Counted from the first letter of the stretch, positions 16,336 through 26,618 are shown. The stretch: DNA of 64,000 bases from Aliihoeflea aestuarii (GCF_024105665.1 NZ_JAAAMK010000010.1:51209-115208); one strand, 5' to 3'. Notes: a model not told the origin generated them from the sequence alone. Numbers and translations: made by a program.

Positions 16336-18213
16336 ATGCTTATTCTCGACGACATCTCGCTGCGCATCGCCGGTCGGCTCCTGATCGACCACGCTTCGCT
16401 TACCCTGCCCGCCGGCTCCAAAGCCGGCCTTGTGGGGCGTAATGGCACCGGCAAGACGACGCTCTTCAAGGCCATCTGCGGCGATATGCCGACGGAAAGC
16501 GGCAAGATCAGCATGCCGAAGAACACCCGCATCGGGCAGGTCGCGCAGGAAGCGCCCGGCACTGAGGAGCCGCTGATCGACATCGTGCTCAAGGCAGATA
16601 CAGAACGCGCCGCGCTGCTGGCCGAAGCCGACACCGCACGCGACGCCCACCGCATCGCCGAAATCCAGACGCGCCTTGCCGATATCGACGCGCATTCGGC
16701 CGAAGCGCGCGCCGCGACCATCCTTGCCGGTCTCGGTTTCGACGAGGCCGCACAGAAGCGCCCAGCATCGGCGTTTTCGGGCGGCTGGCGCATGCGCGTC
16801 GCGCTCGCTGCCGTCCTGTTCGCCGAACCGGACCTGCTTCTGCTGGACGAGCCGACCAACTATCTCGATCTCGAAGGCACGCTGTGGCTGGAAAACTACC
16901 TGACGCGCTATCCGCACACGGTTCTGCTGATCAGCCATGATCGCGATCTGCTCAATCGCGCCGTCTCCTCGATCGTGCATCTTGAAAACAAGAAGCTGAC
17001 CTTCTGGCGCGGTGGCTACGACCAGTTCGCGCGGCAATATGCTGAACAGGCGGAGCTTCAGGAAAAATCGCGCGTCAAGCAGGATGCGCATCGCAAGCAT
17101 ATGGAAGCCTTCGTCGAGCGCTTTCGCTACAAAGCGTCCAAGGCGCGTCAGGCCCAGTCACGGCTCAAGGCGCTCGAAAAGCTGAAGCCGATCGAAAGCT
17201 TCGCCGGCGAGATCGTGCGCCCGTTCAATTTTCCCGAACCGGAAAAGACGGTCGCCTCCCCCATCGTGGCGATCACGGGCGGGTCGGTCGGCTACCAGCC
17301 GGGCAAGGCCGTCCTCAACCGCATGTCGCTACGGATCGACGAGGACGACCGCATCGCGCTTCTGGGTGCCAACGGCAACGGCAAGTCCACCTTCGCCAAG
17401 CTGTTGTCCGGCCGGCTCAAGCTGGAAAACGGAACGATGACGATCGCGCCGGGGCTCAAGGTCGCGATCTTCGCACAGCACCAGCTTGACGATCTGCGCC
17501 CGGAAGAAAACGCCATCGAGCATGTGCGCCGCCTGATGCCGGATGCGCCCGAAGCGAAGGTGCGGGCGCGCGTCGCCCAGATGGGGCTTGCCACGGAAAA
17601 GATGGCGACGCCGGCGAAAGACTTGTCGGGCGGCGAGAAGGCACGCCTCTTGATGGGGCTTGCCGCGTTTGACGGACCGAACCTTCTGATCCTCGACGAG
17701 CCGACGAACCACCTCGACATCGACAGTCGCGAGGCGCTGATCCACGCGCTCAACGACTATTCGGGCGCCGTCATGGTCATCAGCCACGACCGGCACCTGA
17801 TCGAGGCGACGGCGGACCGGCTGTGGCTGGTCAAGGACGGTCATGTCGGGCCGTTCGACGGCGACATGGCCGATTATCGCCAGATCGTGACGGGCGGTTC
17901 GTCCGAACGGCGCGAAAAGCGCGAGAGCGACAAGGCGTCGAAGGCGGACAAGCGTCGCGAAGCTGCCCAGCGCCGCGCGGCACTTGAGCCATTGGCCAAG
18001 CAGATCAAGGCGACCGAAGGTTTGATCGAGCGCACACGCAAACGCATCGAGGCGCTCGATGCCGAACTCGCCGATCCGACGCTCTACGACCGAGACGCAG
18101 GCAAGGCGGCCAAACTCGGCAAGGAGCGTGCCGAACAGTCAGCCGCGCTCGACCGTCACGAAGAAATCTGGCTGACCCTGTCGAGCGAATACGAAGAGAG
18201 CATGGCCGCCTGA
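16336..18213 (+). CDS. ABC-F family ATPase (Uup/YheS-like)
   Basis: The protein has two ABC ATPase domains in one 625-residue chain with no membrane segments, the ABC-F layout. Domain 1 has Walker A GRNGTGKTT, signature FSGGWRMRVALA and Walker B LLLLDEPTNYLD; domain 2 has GANGNGKST, LSGGEKARLLMG and LLILDEPTNHLD. The PtIM linker between them (about residues 235-310) is rich in Lys and Arg. A charged coiled coil ends the protein. ABC-F proteins bind the ribosomal E site and relieve stalled translation, or act in DNA maintenance (Uup). The ATG at 16336 gives the standard MLILDDISL start. Confidence 0.93.
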   Translation: MLILDDISLRIAGRLLIDHASLTLPAGSKAGLVGRNGTGKTTLFKAICGDMPTESGKISMPKNTRIGQVAQEAPGTEEPLIDIVLKADTERAALLAEADTARDAHRIAEIQTRLADIDAHSAEARAATILAGLGFDEAAQKRPASAFSGGWRMRVALAAVLFAEPDLLLLDEPTNYLDLEGTLWLENYLTRYPHTVLLISHDRDLLNRAVSSIVHLENKKLTFWRGGYDQFARQYAEQAELQEKSRVKQDAHRKHMEAFVERFRYKASKARQAQSRLKALEKLKPIESFAGEIVRPFNFPEPEKTVASPIVAITGGSVGYQPGKAVLNRMSLRIDEDDRIALLGANGNGKSTFAKLLSGRLKLENGTMTIAPGLKVAIFAQHQLDDLRPEENAIEHVRRLMPDAPEAKVRARVAQMGLATEKMATPAKDLSGGEKARLLMGLAAFDGPNLLILDEPTNHLDIDSREALIHALNDYSGAVMVISHDRHLIEATADRLWLVKDGHVGPFDGDMADYRQIVTGGSSERREKRESDKASKADKRREAAQRRAALEPLAKQIKATEGLIERTRKRIEALDAELADPTLYDRDAGKAAKLGKERAEQSAALDRHEEIWLTLSSEYEESMAA

Positions 18214-18236
18214 CCGGCTCGAAACGTCGCACGGCG

Positions 18237-18659
18237 TCAGCCGGGGCAGCGCGTCAGCCGTTCGTCGTTACGCTCCGCGCGGTCGACGAAATTTAGTTCC
18301 AGCTTGTCGGTCGCGGGCACGAAACGAACGCGTTCCGTTGCGCTGTCGCCACCGTTCGCGCCGGTACATTCGAGCGTCACGAGCCAACCTTCGCCGTTTG
18401 GCTCAGGCGTGGTCATCGCGCATGTCCGGTCGGGCGATTCGAGCTTGCTTTCGCCGATAACGATTGTTCGATTGTTCAATCCGGAACTGCAAAAGGCCGG
18501 GTTCGTCGCCCAACGCCCATATATCTGATTGACGCTCGGCTCCGTCGCGACGACGGGAGGCGCGGCCTCGGCGGTCTGCGCGATCGGGCTTTCCGAACCG
18601 CAGGCAGACAGCACCAATGGACCAACACTCAATGTGACAACGGACAACAGCTTGTTCAT
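18237..18659 (-). CDS. Putative lipoprotein of unknown function
   Basis: The 140-residue precursor has a short signal sequence ending in the lipobox LSAC (Cys20), so it should be lipid-anchored. After a low-complexity Ala/Pro linker the body contains IYGRWATNPAFC and further cysteines (DRTCAM, LECTG, TRCPG), suggesting disulfides. The beta-strand-rich pattern with a WATNPAFC-type start resembles small rhizobial secreted proteins without assigned function. It lies downstream of holC on the same strand with an 18-base gap. Confidence 0.75.
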   Translation of the reverse strand: MNKLLSVVTLSVGPLVLSACGSESPIAQTAEAAPPVVATEPSVNQIYGRWATNPAFCSSGLNNRTIVIGESKLESPDRTCAMTTPEPNGEGWLVTLECTGANGGDSATERVRFVPATDKLELNFVDRAERNDERLTRCPG

Positions 18660-18677
18660 GCCGCTAAAACTCGCGGC

Positions 18678-19127
18678 TCAGGCCTTGCGTTCCCACCGAC
18701 GCTCGGGGGTCTGTTGCCAATAGGTTACCGTGTGACCTTTCTGCCGCAGGTCCTTCCAGCTCGCCCGCGCGCGCTGGAGCTGGTCGTCGTCATGTCCGTC
18801 GAACATGAAGACGGCACGTTCGTAGGTCGACAGGTCGGGCGGTTCCGCGTTGTCGACCAGAAAACGAATCTGCGCGCCGTTGCCGTTCGCGGTCGTCACG
18901 GTGAGCAGGATCGGATTTTCCGGATCATGCTCCGTGCCATCGACCGCATGCGCCAGAAACGAATCGTCGCGATAGGTCCACAAGGCGACGTCGAGCGAAT
19001 CGCGCCGCTCCTCGCTGGCGCTTTGGACGACCGCCTTCCAGCCGCGCCCTATCGATTTTTCCAAAAGGGACGGAAGCGCCTCTCCAAGCGTCGATTCGGT
19101 CAGATGATAGAAGAGGACTTCCGTCAC
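18678..19127 (-). CDS. holC: DNA polymerase III chi subunit
   Basis: HolC links the clamp loader to SSB during replication. The protein reads TEVLFYHLTESTLGEALPSL at the start and contains GWKAVVQSASEERRDSLDVALWTYRDDSFLAH, ending RARASWKDLRQKGHTVTYW, all conserved in chi. The GTG at 19127 is chosen because it begins exactly at the conserved N-terminus and lies 8 bases after the pepA stop. An ORF reaching further upstream would run into pepA with non-family sequence. Length is 149 residues. The pepA-holC pair is common in Proteobacteria. Confidence 0.92.
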   Translation of the reverse strand: MTEVLFYHLTESTLGEALPSLLEKSIGRGWKAVVQSASEERRDSLDVALWTYRDDSFLAHAVDGTEHDPENPILLTVTTANGNGAQIRFLVDNAEPPDLSTYERAVFMFDGHDDDQLQRARASWKDLRQKGHTVTYWQQTPERRWERKA

Positions 19128-19135
19128 CTCGCGCC

Positions 19136-20626
19136 TCAGCCTTCGTAGTGATCGCGGACGAGGCGGTCGAGCAGACGCACGCCGTATCCAGATGCCCAGG
19201 ACTGGCTGATCTCGTTGGCCGGCGAGGCCATGGCAGTGCCGGCGACGTCGAGATGCGCCCACGGCGTCTCCTTGACGAAGCGCTGGAGGAACTGCGCCGC
19301 CGTGATGGCGCCAGCATGGCGGCCGCCGATATTCTTCATGTCGGCGTTCTTGGAATCGATCAGCTTGTCGTAGTCCGGCCCCATCGGCATGCGCCAGACC
19401 TTCTCGCCGGTCGACTGCCCCGACGCGAACAGCCGTTCGGCCAGTTCGTCATTGTTGGAGAAAAGGCCGGCATGGTGCTGGCCGAGCGCTATGAGGATCG
19501 CCCCCGTCAACGTCGCCAGATTGATCATGAAACGCGGCTCGAAACGGTCGTTGCAATACCAGAGCGCATCGGCAAGCACGAGACGGCCTTCCGCATCGGT
19601 GTTGAGCACTTCGATCGTCTGCCCGGACATCGACGTCACGATGTCGCCGGGACGCTGCGCCTTGCCGTCGAGCATGTTCTCGACGAGGCCGATGATGCCG
19701 ACGACATTGACCTTCGCCTTGCGCGCGGCGAGCGCATGCATCAGGCCGGTCACGGCGGCCGCGCCGCCCATGTCACCCTTCATGTCCTCCATGCCGGCGG
19801 CCGGCTTGATCGAGATGCCGCCCGAATCGAAAACGACACCCTTGCCGACAAAGGCGACCGGCTTGTCCTTGGCCTTGCCGCCGTTCCACTGCATGACGAC
19901 GAGCTTGGCCGGCCGTTCGGAGCCCTGCGCGACGCCCAGAAGCGCGCCCATGCCGAGCTTTTCCATATCCGCCGCTTCGAGGATTTCGACCTCGACGCCG
20001 AGTTTTTCCAGTTCCTTGGCCTTCGCGGCGAATTCGACCGGGCCGAGAATATTGGCCGGTTCGTTGACGAGGTCGCGCGCAAGAAGAACGCCGCCGGCAA
20101 TCGCTTCGAGTTCGGCGAACGCCTTCTTCGCTGCCTGAGGGTCGGCGCAGGCGATGACGAACGCGGTTTCCTTGGGCGAATCATCGCCATTGTCGTCCTT
20201 GCGGGTCTTGTATTTGTCGAAATTATAGGCGCGCAAAAGAATGCCCATGGCGATGCGTGCAGCATCCTCGGCGGAAGCCTCCACGCTGTCGATGTCGAGC
20301 ACCACGGTCACGCGCTTGGCCTTTCGGGCCGCGGCCTGCACGGCTCCGCCCAGCTTCAGCCAGCCGCTTTCGTCGAGGGCCGATGGCTTTCCCGCACCGA
20401 GGACGACCAGCCGGTCGAGACTCGTGCCGTGCGGCGCGAGGAGATCGGCCGACGTTCCCGACTTTCCCTTGAACGACGCAGCTTCGATCGCGCGCGGCAA
20501 AACGCCCTGCGGATCGAATGTCGATGCGGATGCGGGAAGGCCGCCCTCTTCCGCATTCAACAGAACCACGACCCCTTCGGTCTGGGATGACGGCTTGGCG
20601 AAGCTGATCGTCGGGCGTTGGGACAT
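19136..20626 (-). CDS. pepA: Leucyl aminopeptidase
   Basis: This is an M17 family aminopeptidase of 496 residues. The catalytic half contains [14 protein letters not shown] with the first metal ligands and the family signature [14 protein letters not shown] near residue 345. It binds two divalent metals, forms hexamers, and trims N-terminal residues in the cytosol; some homologues also bind DNA. The N-terminal domain is less conserved, as usual. It is followed by holC with a short gap and is divergent from lptF across a 262-base region. Confidence 0.96.
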   Translation of the reverse strand: MSQRPTISFAKPSSQTEGVVVLLNAEEGGLPASASTFDPQGVLPRAIEAASFKGKSGTSADLLAPHGTSLDRLVVLGAGKPSALDESGWLKLGGAVQAAARKAKRVTVVLDIDSVEASAEDAARIAMGILLRAYNFDKYKTRKDDNGDDSPKETAFVIACADPQAAKKAFAELEAIAGGVLLARDLVNEPANILGPVEFAAKAKELEKLGVEVEILEAADMEKLGMGALLGVAQGSERPAKLVVMQWNGGKAKDKPVAFVGKGVVFDSGGISIKPAAGMEDMKGDMGGAAAVTGLMHALAARKAKVNVVGIIGLVENMLDGKAQRPGDIVTSMSGQTIEVLNTDAEGRLVLADALWYCNDRFEPRFMINLATLTGAILIALGQHHAGLFSNNDELAERLFASGQSTGEKVWRMPMGPDYDKLIDSKNADMKNIGGRHAGAITAAQFLQRFVKETPWAHLDVAGTAMASPANEISQSWASGYGVRLLDRLVRDHYEG

Positions 20627-20888
20627 GGGCTATCCTTCGGTTCGGGTTGTCTTCGGCCTCGGCAGGCGTTCTTTCTGCGGTAGAGCTTCGGGCCGTTTAT
20701 TTCAAGGCGGCTTGCGCTGTGCCAGAGCCGCCGATGGCGTCAACATATCGTTAACCATGTGTCTTCGGCATTTGTTTGCCAAGATGCCCGATTGTGTGGT
20801 TCACCGGGCTCGCAGGACGCAGCAAGGCGACGTTGCGGCAATCTGAATCGCCGCAAGCTTGCCCCAAATAGATGGATCAACCAGCCGC

Positions 20889-22073
20889 ATGAAAGTGCTC
20901 GAGACCTATATCATGCGGCGGACATTCGCGATTTTCGCGGTCACGCTTTTATGGGTTCTGGCCATCGTCTGGACAACGCAGATTCTTGCCCGCATCAATC
21001 TGGTCACGAGCAGCGGGCAATCGGCGACCACTTTCTTCGAGATCGCATGGCTCGTTCTGCCCGCCGTGATTCCGGTCGTCATACCCTTCGCACTCGCCAT
21101 CGCGGTCGCGCAGACGCTCAGTTCGATGAACACCGATTCCGAACTGATCGTCATCACGGCTTCAGGCAGCCCGAAGACCACCGTCGTGCGCCCGATCATG
21201 CTGATCGCAGCGCTTGCCTCGGTCGCCTCCTTCGCGATCGAGAACGGCGTCGAGCCGTTCGCCCGCGAAAGGCTTCGGATTCTGGTGTCGGAAGCACGCG
21301 CCGACCTGATTTCGTCGGTCGTTCAGGAAGGCAGCTTCCAGACCATCGACGACGGGCTCGTCATCCAGATCAGCGAGCACCTGCCCGACGGGCGCTTTGG
21401 CGGCATCTTCCTGGCCGATACGCGGGAGGAAGAGACGGAACTGATCTACTACGCGAAAACCGGCGCGACGATCGAACTCAACGGCGAACATGTCCTGGTC
21501 ATGCAGGACGGCGTCGTCCATCGCCGCAACCCGGCCGGCAACGTGTCGGTCATACGGTATCAGTCCTACGCCTTCGACCTGGCCGAATTCGCGCCGGCAA
21601 CGTCGACGATCAACTACCTGCCGAAGGACCGCACGCTAGGCTATCTCTTCAATCCGGACCCGAACGATCCGGTGTTCCAGGCATCGCCTCAGGCGTTTTC
21701 CGCCGAACTTCATCGCCGGCTGTCGGACTGGGTCTATCCGATCGTCTTCGCGCTGATCGGGCTTGCCGTGGCCGGCGATTCGCGATCGTTTCGCGAATCG
21801 CGCATCCATCCGCTCATCACGACCATGGTCGCCGCTCTTTTCGTCCGGTGGGAGGGTTTCGTCATCGGCAACGCGGCGGGCGACAGCACAGCCTTCATAC
21901 CGGCGATGTACGCCGTGCCGGCGGTCGCCAGCGCCGTTTGCATCTGGGTCATCGCAACGAACCGTCGCCTCGAAATCCCGATCAAATGGACGGAGCGTTT
22001 GTACGATATCTGGACGCAACTCCTGGCGCGCTTGTCGTCGCCCCTTCGCATGAGACGGGAAAGCCGGTCATGA
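20889..22073 (+). CDS. lptF: LPS export permease LptF
   Basis: LptF is one of two inner-membrane permeases of the LptB2FG transporter that extracts LPS from the inner membrane. The 394-residue protein begins MKVLETYIMRRTFAIFAVTLLWV, has six predicted membrane helices in two sets of three, and a large periplasmic beta-jellyroll between them (about residues 120-280). The ATG at 20889 is used rather than one 10 codons earlier because the family starts here. The stop overlaps the lptG start as ATGA. The upstream region contains a TTAACCAT octamer at 20751-20758, which matches a CtrA half-site but may be chance. Confidence 0.94.
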   Translation: MKVLETYIMRRTFAIFAVTLLWVLAIVWTTQILARINLVTSSGQSATTFFEIAWLVLPAVIPVVIPFALAIAVAQTLSSMNTDSELIVITASGSPKTTVVRPIMLIAALASVASFAIENGVEPFARERLRILVSEARADLISSVVQEGSFQTIDDGLVIQISEHLPDGRFGGIFLADTREEETELIYYAKTGATIELNGEHVLVMQDGVVHRRNPAGNVSVIRYQSYAFDLAEFAPATSTINYLPKDRTLGYLFNPDPNDPVFQASPQAFSAELHRRLSDWVYPIVFALIGLAVAGDSRSFRESRIHPLITTMVAALFVRWEGFVIGNAAGDSTAFIPAMYAVPAVASAVCIWVIATNRRLEIPIKWTERLYDIWTQLLARLSSPLRMRRESRS

Positions 22074-23158
22074 TCGGACGCACGCTGGGCGCCTATTTCA
22101 TGCGCCGCTACCTCATCATCACCTTCTGGTTCTTCGTCGGAATCTTCGGGCTGATCTTCATCATCAACTTCACCGAGATATCGCGGCGCGTCGGTGATCT
22201 GCCGGGCTACTCTTTGTGGTGGGGCATCAGCTTCGCGGGGATGCAGACGCCGATCATCATGCAGCAATCGGTGCCGTTCATCGCCCTCGTCTCGGGGATC
22301 GCGACGCTGATCTCGCTCAACAGGAAGTACGAACTGGTCGTGGCGCGCGCCGCCGGCATTTCGGCATGGCAGTTCCTCCTGCCCATATGCGCGGGTGCGA
22401 TGATTTTCGGGCTGGCGGCGCTGTTCGTCCTCAATCCCGTCGCCTCCTACGGTTTCCAGCGCACGCAGTTTCTGGAAGCCGACATTCGAGGCGGCACCGG
22501 AACGCCGACGGCCGGCCCCGACGCGCCGTGGATCAAACAGCGCGTGGACGATACGGAAACCTTCATCGGCGCCGCAGGCGTCCTCGATGAGGGATTGCAA
22601 CTGGTCAACGCGACCTTCATCGTCGTCGGCGCGGACACCGGCGCGATCGAACGCTACGATTCCGAGCGTGCCTATCTGGATGACGGCGCCTGGCGGCTGG
22701 AAAACGGCCGGCGCACGATGAGCGGCATACCGCCTATGCCTTTCGAAACGCACGCGATACCGACCAATCTCACGCCCGAATTCGTCCTCGAACGCCTTGC
22801 CAGCCCCGAAACGATCCCGATCTTCGAGCTTCCCCGCAAGATCGCGGCGGCACGCTCGTTCGGCCTGCAGGCCAACAGTTTTTCGATGCATCTGCACGCA
22901 TTGCTGGCGACGCCCGCGCTTCTCGTCGCGATGACGCTCATTGCTGCAACAGTCTCGATGCGTTTTGCACGCATGGGGCAATCCTCGACCATGATTCTGG
23001 GTGGCGTGCTTGCCGGCTTTCTGCTTTATGTCGTCACGGTGCTGGTCAAGGCGTTCGGGAGCGCGGGGCTGGTGCCACCTGTCGTCGCTGCGTGGCTTCC
23101 CGTCATCGTTGCCGGCTTCTTCGGAGTGACATTCCTTCTGTACAGGGAGGATGGTTAG
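22070..23158 (+). CDS. lptG: LPS export permease LptG
   Basis: LptG is the partner of LptF in the LPS exporter. The 362-residue protein starts MIGRTLGAYFMRRYLIITFW, has three N-terminal helices, a periplasmic domain (about residues 130-255) and three C-terminal helices ending FFGVTFLLYREDG. The cytoplasmic loop LISLNRKYELVVARAAGIS is the coupling region that contacts LptB. It is coupled to lptF by a 4-base overlap and to lptD by a one-base overlap, giving a single LPS export operon. Confidence 0.94.
   Translation: MIGRTLGAYFMRRYLIITFWFFVGIFGLIFIINFTEISRRVGDLPGYSLWWGISFAGMQTPIIMQQSVPFIALVSGIATLISLNRKYELVVARAAGISAWQFLLPICAGAMIFGLAALFVLNPVASYGFQRTQFLEADIRGGTGTPTAGPDAPWIKQRVDDTETFIGAAGVLDEGLQLVNATFIVVGADTGAIERYDSERAYLDDGAWRLENGRRTMSGIPPMPFETHAIPTNLTPEFVLERLASPETIPIFELPRKIAAARSFGLQANSFSMHLHALLATPALLVAMTLIAATVSMRFARMGQSSTMILGGVLAGFLLYVVTVLVKAFGSAGLVPPVVAAWLPVIVAGFFGVTFLLYREDG
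23144..23150 (+). promoter_or_regulatory. Ribosome-binding site that selects the lptD GTG start
   Basis: AGGGAGG ends 7 bases before the GTG at 23158, inside the last codons of lptG. The alternative ATG at 23179 has no comparable site, so the GTG start is favoured. Confidence 0.65.
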
Positions 23159-25599
23159 TGAGGGGCGTGCTCGCGGGCATGAGTAAGACCGATTTGTCCA
23201 GACGCCTGCTCGGCGCAACCGCCGTCGTTGCATTGCTGACGACGACGGCGCCGCTTGGCGTGCTGCCGGCGGCTGCCCAGGCCATCGACCTGTCATCGGC
23301 CGGCGATCCGAGCGCCGACATGCTGCTCGAAGCCGACACGCTCATCTATGACAATGACCGCAACCGCATCACTGCCGTGGGCTCGGTGCAAATCGAGTAT
23401 GACGGCAACCGGCTCGTCGCCCAGCGCGTGACCTACGACCGTGCCACGTCGCGCCTCATCGCCAGCGGCGGCGTCGAGATCATTGATCCCGACGGCACGC
23501 GCTTCCAGTCCGACGAGATCGACGTCACGGACGATTTCGCCGACGCCTTCGTGCGCACGCTGCGGGTCGAGACACCCGATCGGGTCTATTTCGGCGCGGA
23601 CCGCGCGGAACGGCGCGACGGCGCGGTGACGGAATTCGAGCGCGGCGTCTACACGGCCTGCGAGCCCTGCGAGGAAAACCCGGACAAGTCTCCGGTCTGG
23701 AACATCAAGGCCCAGAAGATCATCTGGAACGGCGAAACGAAGACAGTTCGGTTCGAAAGCGCGCGGTTCGAGTTTCTGGGCGTGCCGCTCGCATGGCTCC
23801 CAGCCTTCGAAATCGCCGATCCGACGGTCGAGCGCAAAAGCGGTTTTCTCTTCCCGACCTATGGGAGTTCGGAACGGCTCGGGCAATATGTGCGCGTTCC
23901 GTACTACATCGCGCTTTCGCCGACCTATGACGCGACGGTCTATGCCAGCGGCTACACGCACCAGGGGTTTCTCGGCGAGGCCGAGTTCCGCCAGCGCTTC
24001 GACAATGGCGAATACAATCTGAAGATCGCCGGCATCTCGCAGCGCGATCCCGGTCAGTTCCTGCCGGATACCGTCGATGCCCATGAGACAGGCCGCGGCC
24101 TGATCGCCTCGCGCGGCAATTTCGCGATCAATCCGCGCTGGCAGTTCGGCTGGGACGGGATGATCCAGACCGACAAGAACTTCGGCTACACCTACGATAT
24201 CGAGCAGGCGAACGCGTATCGCGTCACGTCGCAGGTCTATCTGACGGGATTGAACGGCCGCAATTTCTTCGACCTGCGCGCGTACTCCTTCCAGACGCAG
24301 GAGGCTGCGCTCGATTTTCTGCCGGATGGAACCCGCAATCCTTTGGCATCGTCTCCTCTCCAGCCGGTAGTTCTGCCATCCTTCGACTACAGCCTGACGC
24401 CTGATACGCCGATCGCCGGCGGCGAACTGACGATCGATGTCAACAGCCAGGCGCTCTGGCGCGACCGGTTCGATGGGCGTGATCCCGGTGCTGTTGACGG
24501 AAGCGGCGGTTCGTTTCCGTCGGGGCGCGGTCTCGACGGCGGGTCCGGCCGCCTGACCGCCGAAGCCGAGTGGAAGCGCACCTTCATTACGCCGGGCGGT
24601 CTCGTGCTCACGCCCATGCTCCACGCACGGCAAGATGCGATCGGGGTGCATTTCGGAGACGGCGCGCTTGGTGCCGATCCACGCTTCGGTCTAGACGCCG
24701 TGGCCGGTGCGCAAAATGCATCGACAGACATCCGTTCGGCCTATTACCGCTCGATGGCGACGGCCGGGCTGGAAGCGCGCTGGCCGATCCTGTTTTCGAC
24801 ATCGAGCAGCACGCATATCCTCGAGCCCACCGCACAGCTCTTCGCCCGGCCGAACGAGCCTTATGGCAACACGCTCGGCATTCCCAACGAGGACGCTCAA
24901 AGCCTCGTCTTCGACGCCACCAACCTGTTCCAGCGCGACAAGTTCTCCGGCTATGACCGGATCGAAGGCGGAACACGCGCCAATGTCGGCCTGCGCTACA
25001 CAGGCGATCTCGGCGGCGGCTGGGGCGCCAGCGCGATCGTCGGTCAGTCCTATCATCTGGCCGGACAAAATCCGTTCGCTTCGCCGGACCTCGTCTATGC
25101 AGGCGCCTATTCCGGGCTGGAAGAGGACGTGTCGGACTTCGTCGGCATGGTCGGTCTGTCGACGCCGGTCGGCGTCTCGGTCGCGGCGGGCGCTCGGTTC
25201 GACAAGGACGACTTCGCGGTGCAGCGGACCGACGTCGCCGCCAGCTACACCTCGGCATTCGCATCCGTGTCGGCGCAATATGCCTTCATCGAAGCGCAGC
25301 CTGCCTACGGGTTTTCCGATGACCGGCACGAAGTGCGTGTCGGCGGCTCGGCACAGGTCCACGAATACTGGCGCGTCTTCGCCAACGCCACGTTCGACCT
25401 CAATACGAGCAACATGGTCCAGCGCGGCATCGGCTTCGCCTATGACGACGATTGCTTCGGCGTCAATTTCACCTATGCCGAAAACCGGTCGAACTTCGAT
25501 AACGAGGTTTTGACACGCGACTTCGGCGTGAACATCACCTTGCGCACATTGGGCGATTTCGGCAGATCGACATCCTCAGGCGGCACAACCACATTCTGA
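23158..25599 (+). CDS. lptD: LPS assembly outer-membrane protein LptD
   Basis: LptD inserts LPS into the outer leaflet of the outer membrane. The 813-residue precursor has a signal sequence (hydrophobic ATAVVALLTTTAPLGVLPAAAQA), an N-terminal OstA jellyroll (about residues 55-150, LEADTLIYDNDRNRITAVGSV), and a large C-terminal barrel. A Cys pair (CEPCEEN near residue 170) and a second Cys (DDDCFGVNF) near the end could form the family disulfides, fewer than in E. coli. The GTG start at 23158 is supported by its ribosome site. It follows lptG directly. Confidence 0.93.
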   Translation: MRGVLAGMSKTDLSRRLLGATAVVALLTTTAPLGVLPAAAQAIDLSSAGDPSADMLLEADTLIYDNDRNRITAVGSVQIEYDGNRLVAQRVTYDRATSRLIASGGVEIIDPDGTRFQSDEIDVTDDFADAFVRTLRVETPDRVYFGADRAERRDGAVTEFERGVYTACEPCEENPDKSPVWNIKAQKIIWNGETKTVRFESARFEFLGVPLAWLPAFEIADPTVERKSGFLFPTYGSSERLGQYVRVPYYIALSPTYDATVYASGYTHQGFLGEAEFRQRFDNGEYNLKIAGISQRDPGQFLPDTVDAHETGRGLIASRGNFAINPRWQFGWDGMIQTDKNFGYTYDIEQANAYRVTSQVYLTGLNGRNFFDLRAYSFQTQEAALDFLPDGTRNPLASSPLQPVVLPSFDYSLTPDTPIAGGELTIDVNSQALWRDRFDGRDPGAVDGSGGSFPSGRGLDGGSGRLTAEAEWKRTFITPGGLVLTPMLHARQDAIGVHFGDGALGADPRFGLDAVAGAQNASTDIRSAYYRSMATAGLEARWPILFSTSSSTHILEPTAQLFARPNEPYGNTLGIPNEDAQSLVFDATNLFQRDKFSGYDRIEGGTRANVGLRYTGDLGGGWGASAIVGQSYHLAGQNPFASPDLVYAGAYSGLEEDVSDFVGMVGLSTPVGVSVAAGARFDKDDFAVQRTDVAASYTSAFASVSAQYAFIEAQPAYGFSDDRHEVRVGGSAQVHEYWRVFANATFDLNTSNMVQRGIGFAYDDDCFGVNFTYAENRSNFDNEVLTRDFGVNITLRTLGDFGRSTSSGGTTTF

Positions 25600-25694
25600 C
25601 GGTCGCGGTTGACATCGTTTCGCCCAACATGCACTGCAAGGGCTTGACGACCGCAAGACATGGTCGCGCGTGCGGCTCAAGGAGGCTTCGACGC

Positions 25695-26618
25695 ATGAAG
25701 AGATTGCTGCTGACGGCCGGTCTGGCCTTCGCCCTCGGCTTCACCGCCTTGCCCAATGCCGCGATGGCGCAGGCGAGCGAGGTGCGTTACGTCGTCAACA
25801 ATTCCCCCGTCACAAGCTACGACATCCAGCGCAGGGCGGCCTTTCTTCAATTGCAGCGACGCGGCGGCGGACAGGAAGCGGCGGCGCAGGAACTGATCGA
25901 CCAGACGCTGCGGCAGGCCGAAATCCAGCGGCTGAACATTCGCGTCAGCGACGACGACGTGGCGCAGGCCTATCAGCGTTTCGCAAGCTCCAACAATATG
26001 AGCATCGCGCAGATGGACCAGGTGATGGCCCAGACCGGCGTGACGAAGCAGCATTTCCTCGACTTCATCCGGTCGCAGATGGGCTGGGGCCAGGCGCTTC
26101 AGGCCCGCGCGCGCCACGACCAGACGAGCATGAGCGAGCAGGACGTCGTCCAGCGCATGCTGCAGCAGGGTGGCGAAAAGCCGTCGGCTACCGAATATAC
26201 GCTGCAGCAGGTGATCTTCGTCGTGCCGACCGCCGAACGCGGCGCGCGTCTGGCGACGCGCCGGCGCGAGGCCGAGGCCATGCGCGCGCGTTTTCAGGGC
26301 TGCGACACGACCCGCGAATTCGCCAAGGGGCTGATCGACGTGACGGTTCGCGACCTGGGACGTGTGCTCGAGCCGCAATTGCCGCCCGATTGGGCAGATC
26401 CGATCAAGTCGAGCCGAGCCGGCGCCGCGACCATCGTCCGCGACACCGAACGCGGGGTGGAGTTCATCGGCATTTGCAGCGCGCGGGAAGTGTCCGACGA
26501 CACCGTGGCTCAAGCCGTGTTCGAGGCCGAGAATCTGGGCAACAGCGAAGATTCGGATGCGCTCAGCAAGACGTATACCGACGAACTGCGTGGGCGCGCC
26601 CAGATCGTCCAGCGCTGA
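25695..26618 (+). CDS. SurA-like periplasmic chaperone
   Basis: The 307-residue precursor has a signal peptide (MKRLLLTAGLAFALGF to AMAQ). The SurA N-terminal chaperone domain follows, with VVNNSPVTSYDIQRRAAFLQL at about residues 33-53 and a second helical region. The C-terminal third starts EYTLQQVIFVVP, where a parvulin domain would sit, but the usual parvulin core is hard to recognise. It probably escorts outer-membrane proteins such as LptD. A strong AAGGAGG precedes the ATG at 25695. Placement between lptD and pdxA matches the surA position in many Proteobacteria. Confidence 0.85.
   Translation: MKRLLLTAGLAFALGFTALPNAAMAQASEVRYVVNNSPVTSYDIQRRAAFLQLQRRGGGQEAAAQELIDQTLRQAEIQRLNIRVSDDDVAQAYQRFASSNNMSIAQMDQVMAQTGVTKQHFLDFIRSQMGWGQALQARARHDQTSMSEQDVVQRMLQQGGEKPSATEYTLQQVIFVVPTAERGARLATRRREAEAMRARFQGCDTTREFAKGLIDVTVRDLGRVLEPQLPPDWADPIKSSRAGAATIVRDTERGVEFIGICSAREVSDDTVAQAVFEAENLGNSEDSDALSKTYTDELRGRAQIVQR

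Noticed and set aside
19148..20590. 480-codon forward frame
   Set aside because: Antisense shadow of pepA; composition is His/Arg/Asp-rich with no family motif.
20751..20758. TTAACCAT as a CtrA site upstream of lptF
   Set aside because: Only one half-site matches exactly, and one or so copies are expected by chance in a window this size; not enough to call a site.
20759..22069. Long N-terminal extension of the lptG frame
   Set aside because: This in-frame stretch overlaps lptF almost completely; LptG starts at the ATG at 22070 with normal family sequence.
21734..23296. 520-codon reverse frame
   Set aside because: Antisense to lptF/lptG, whose membrane topology and overlaps are clearly real.
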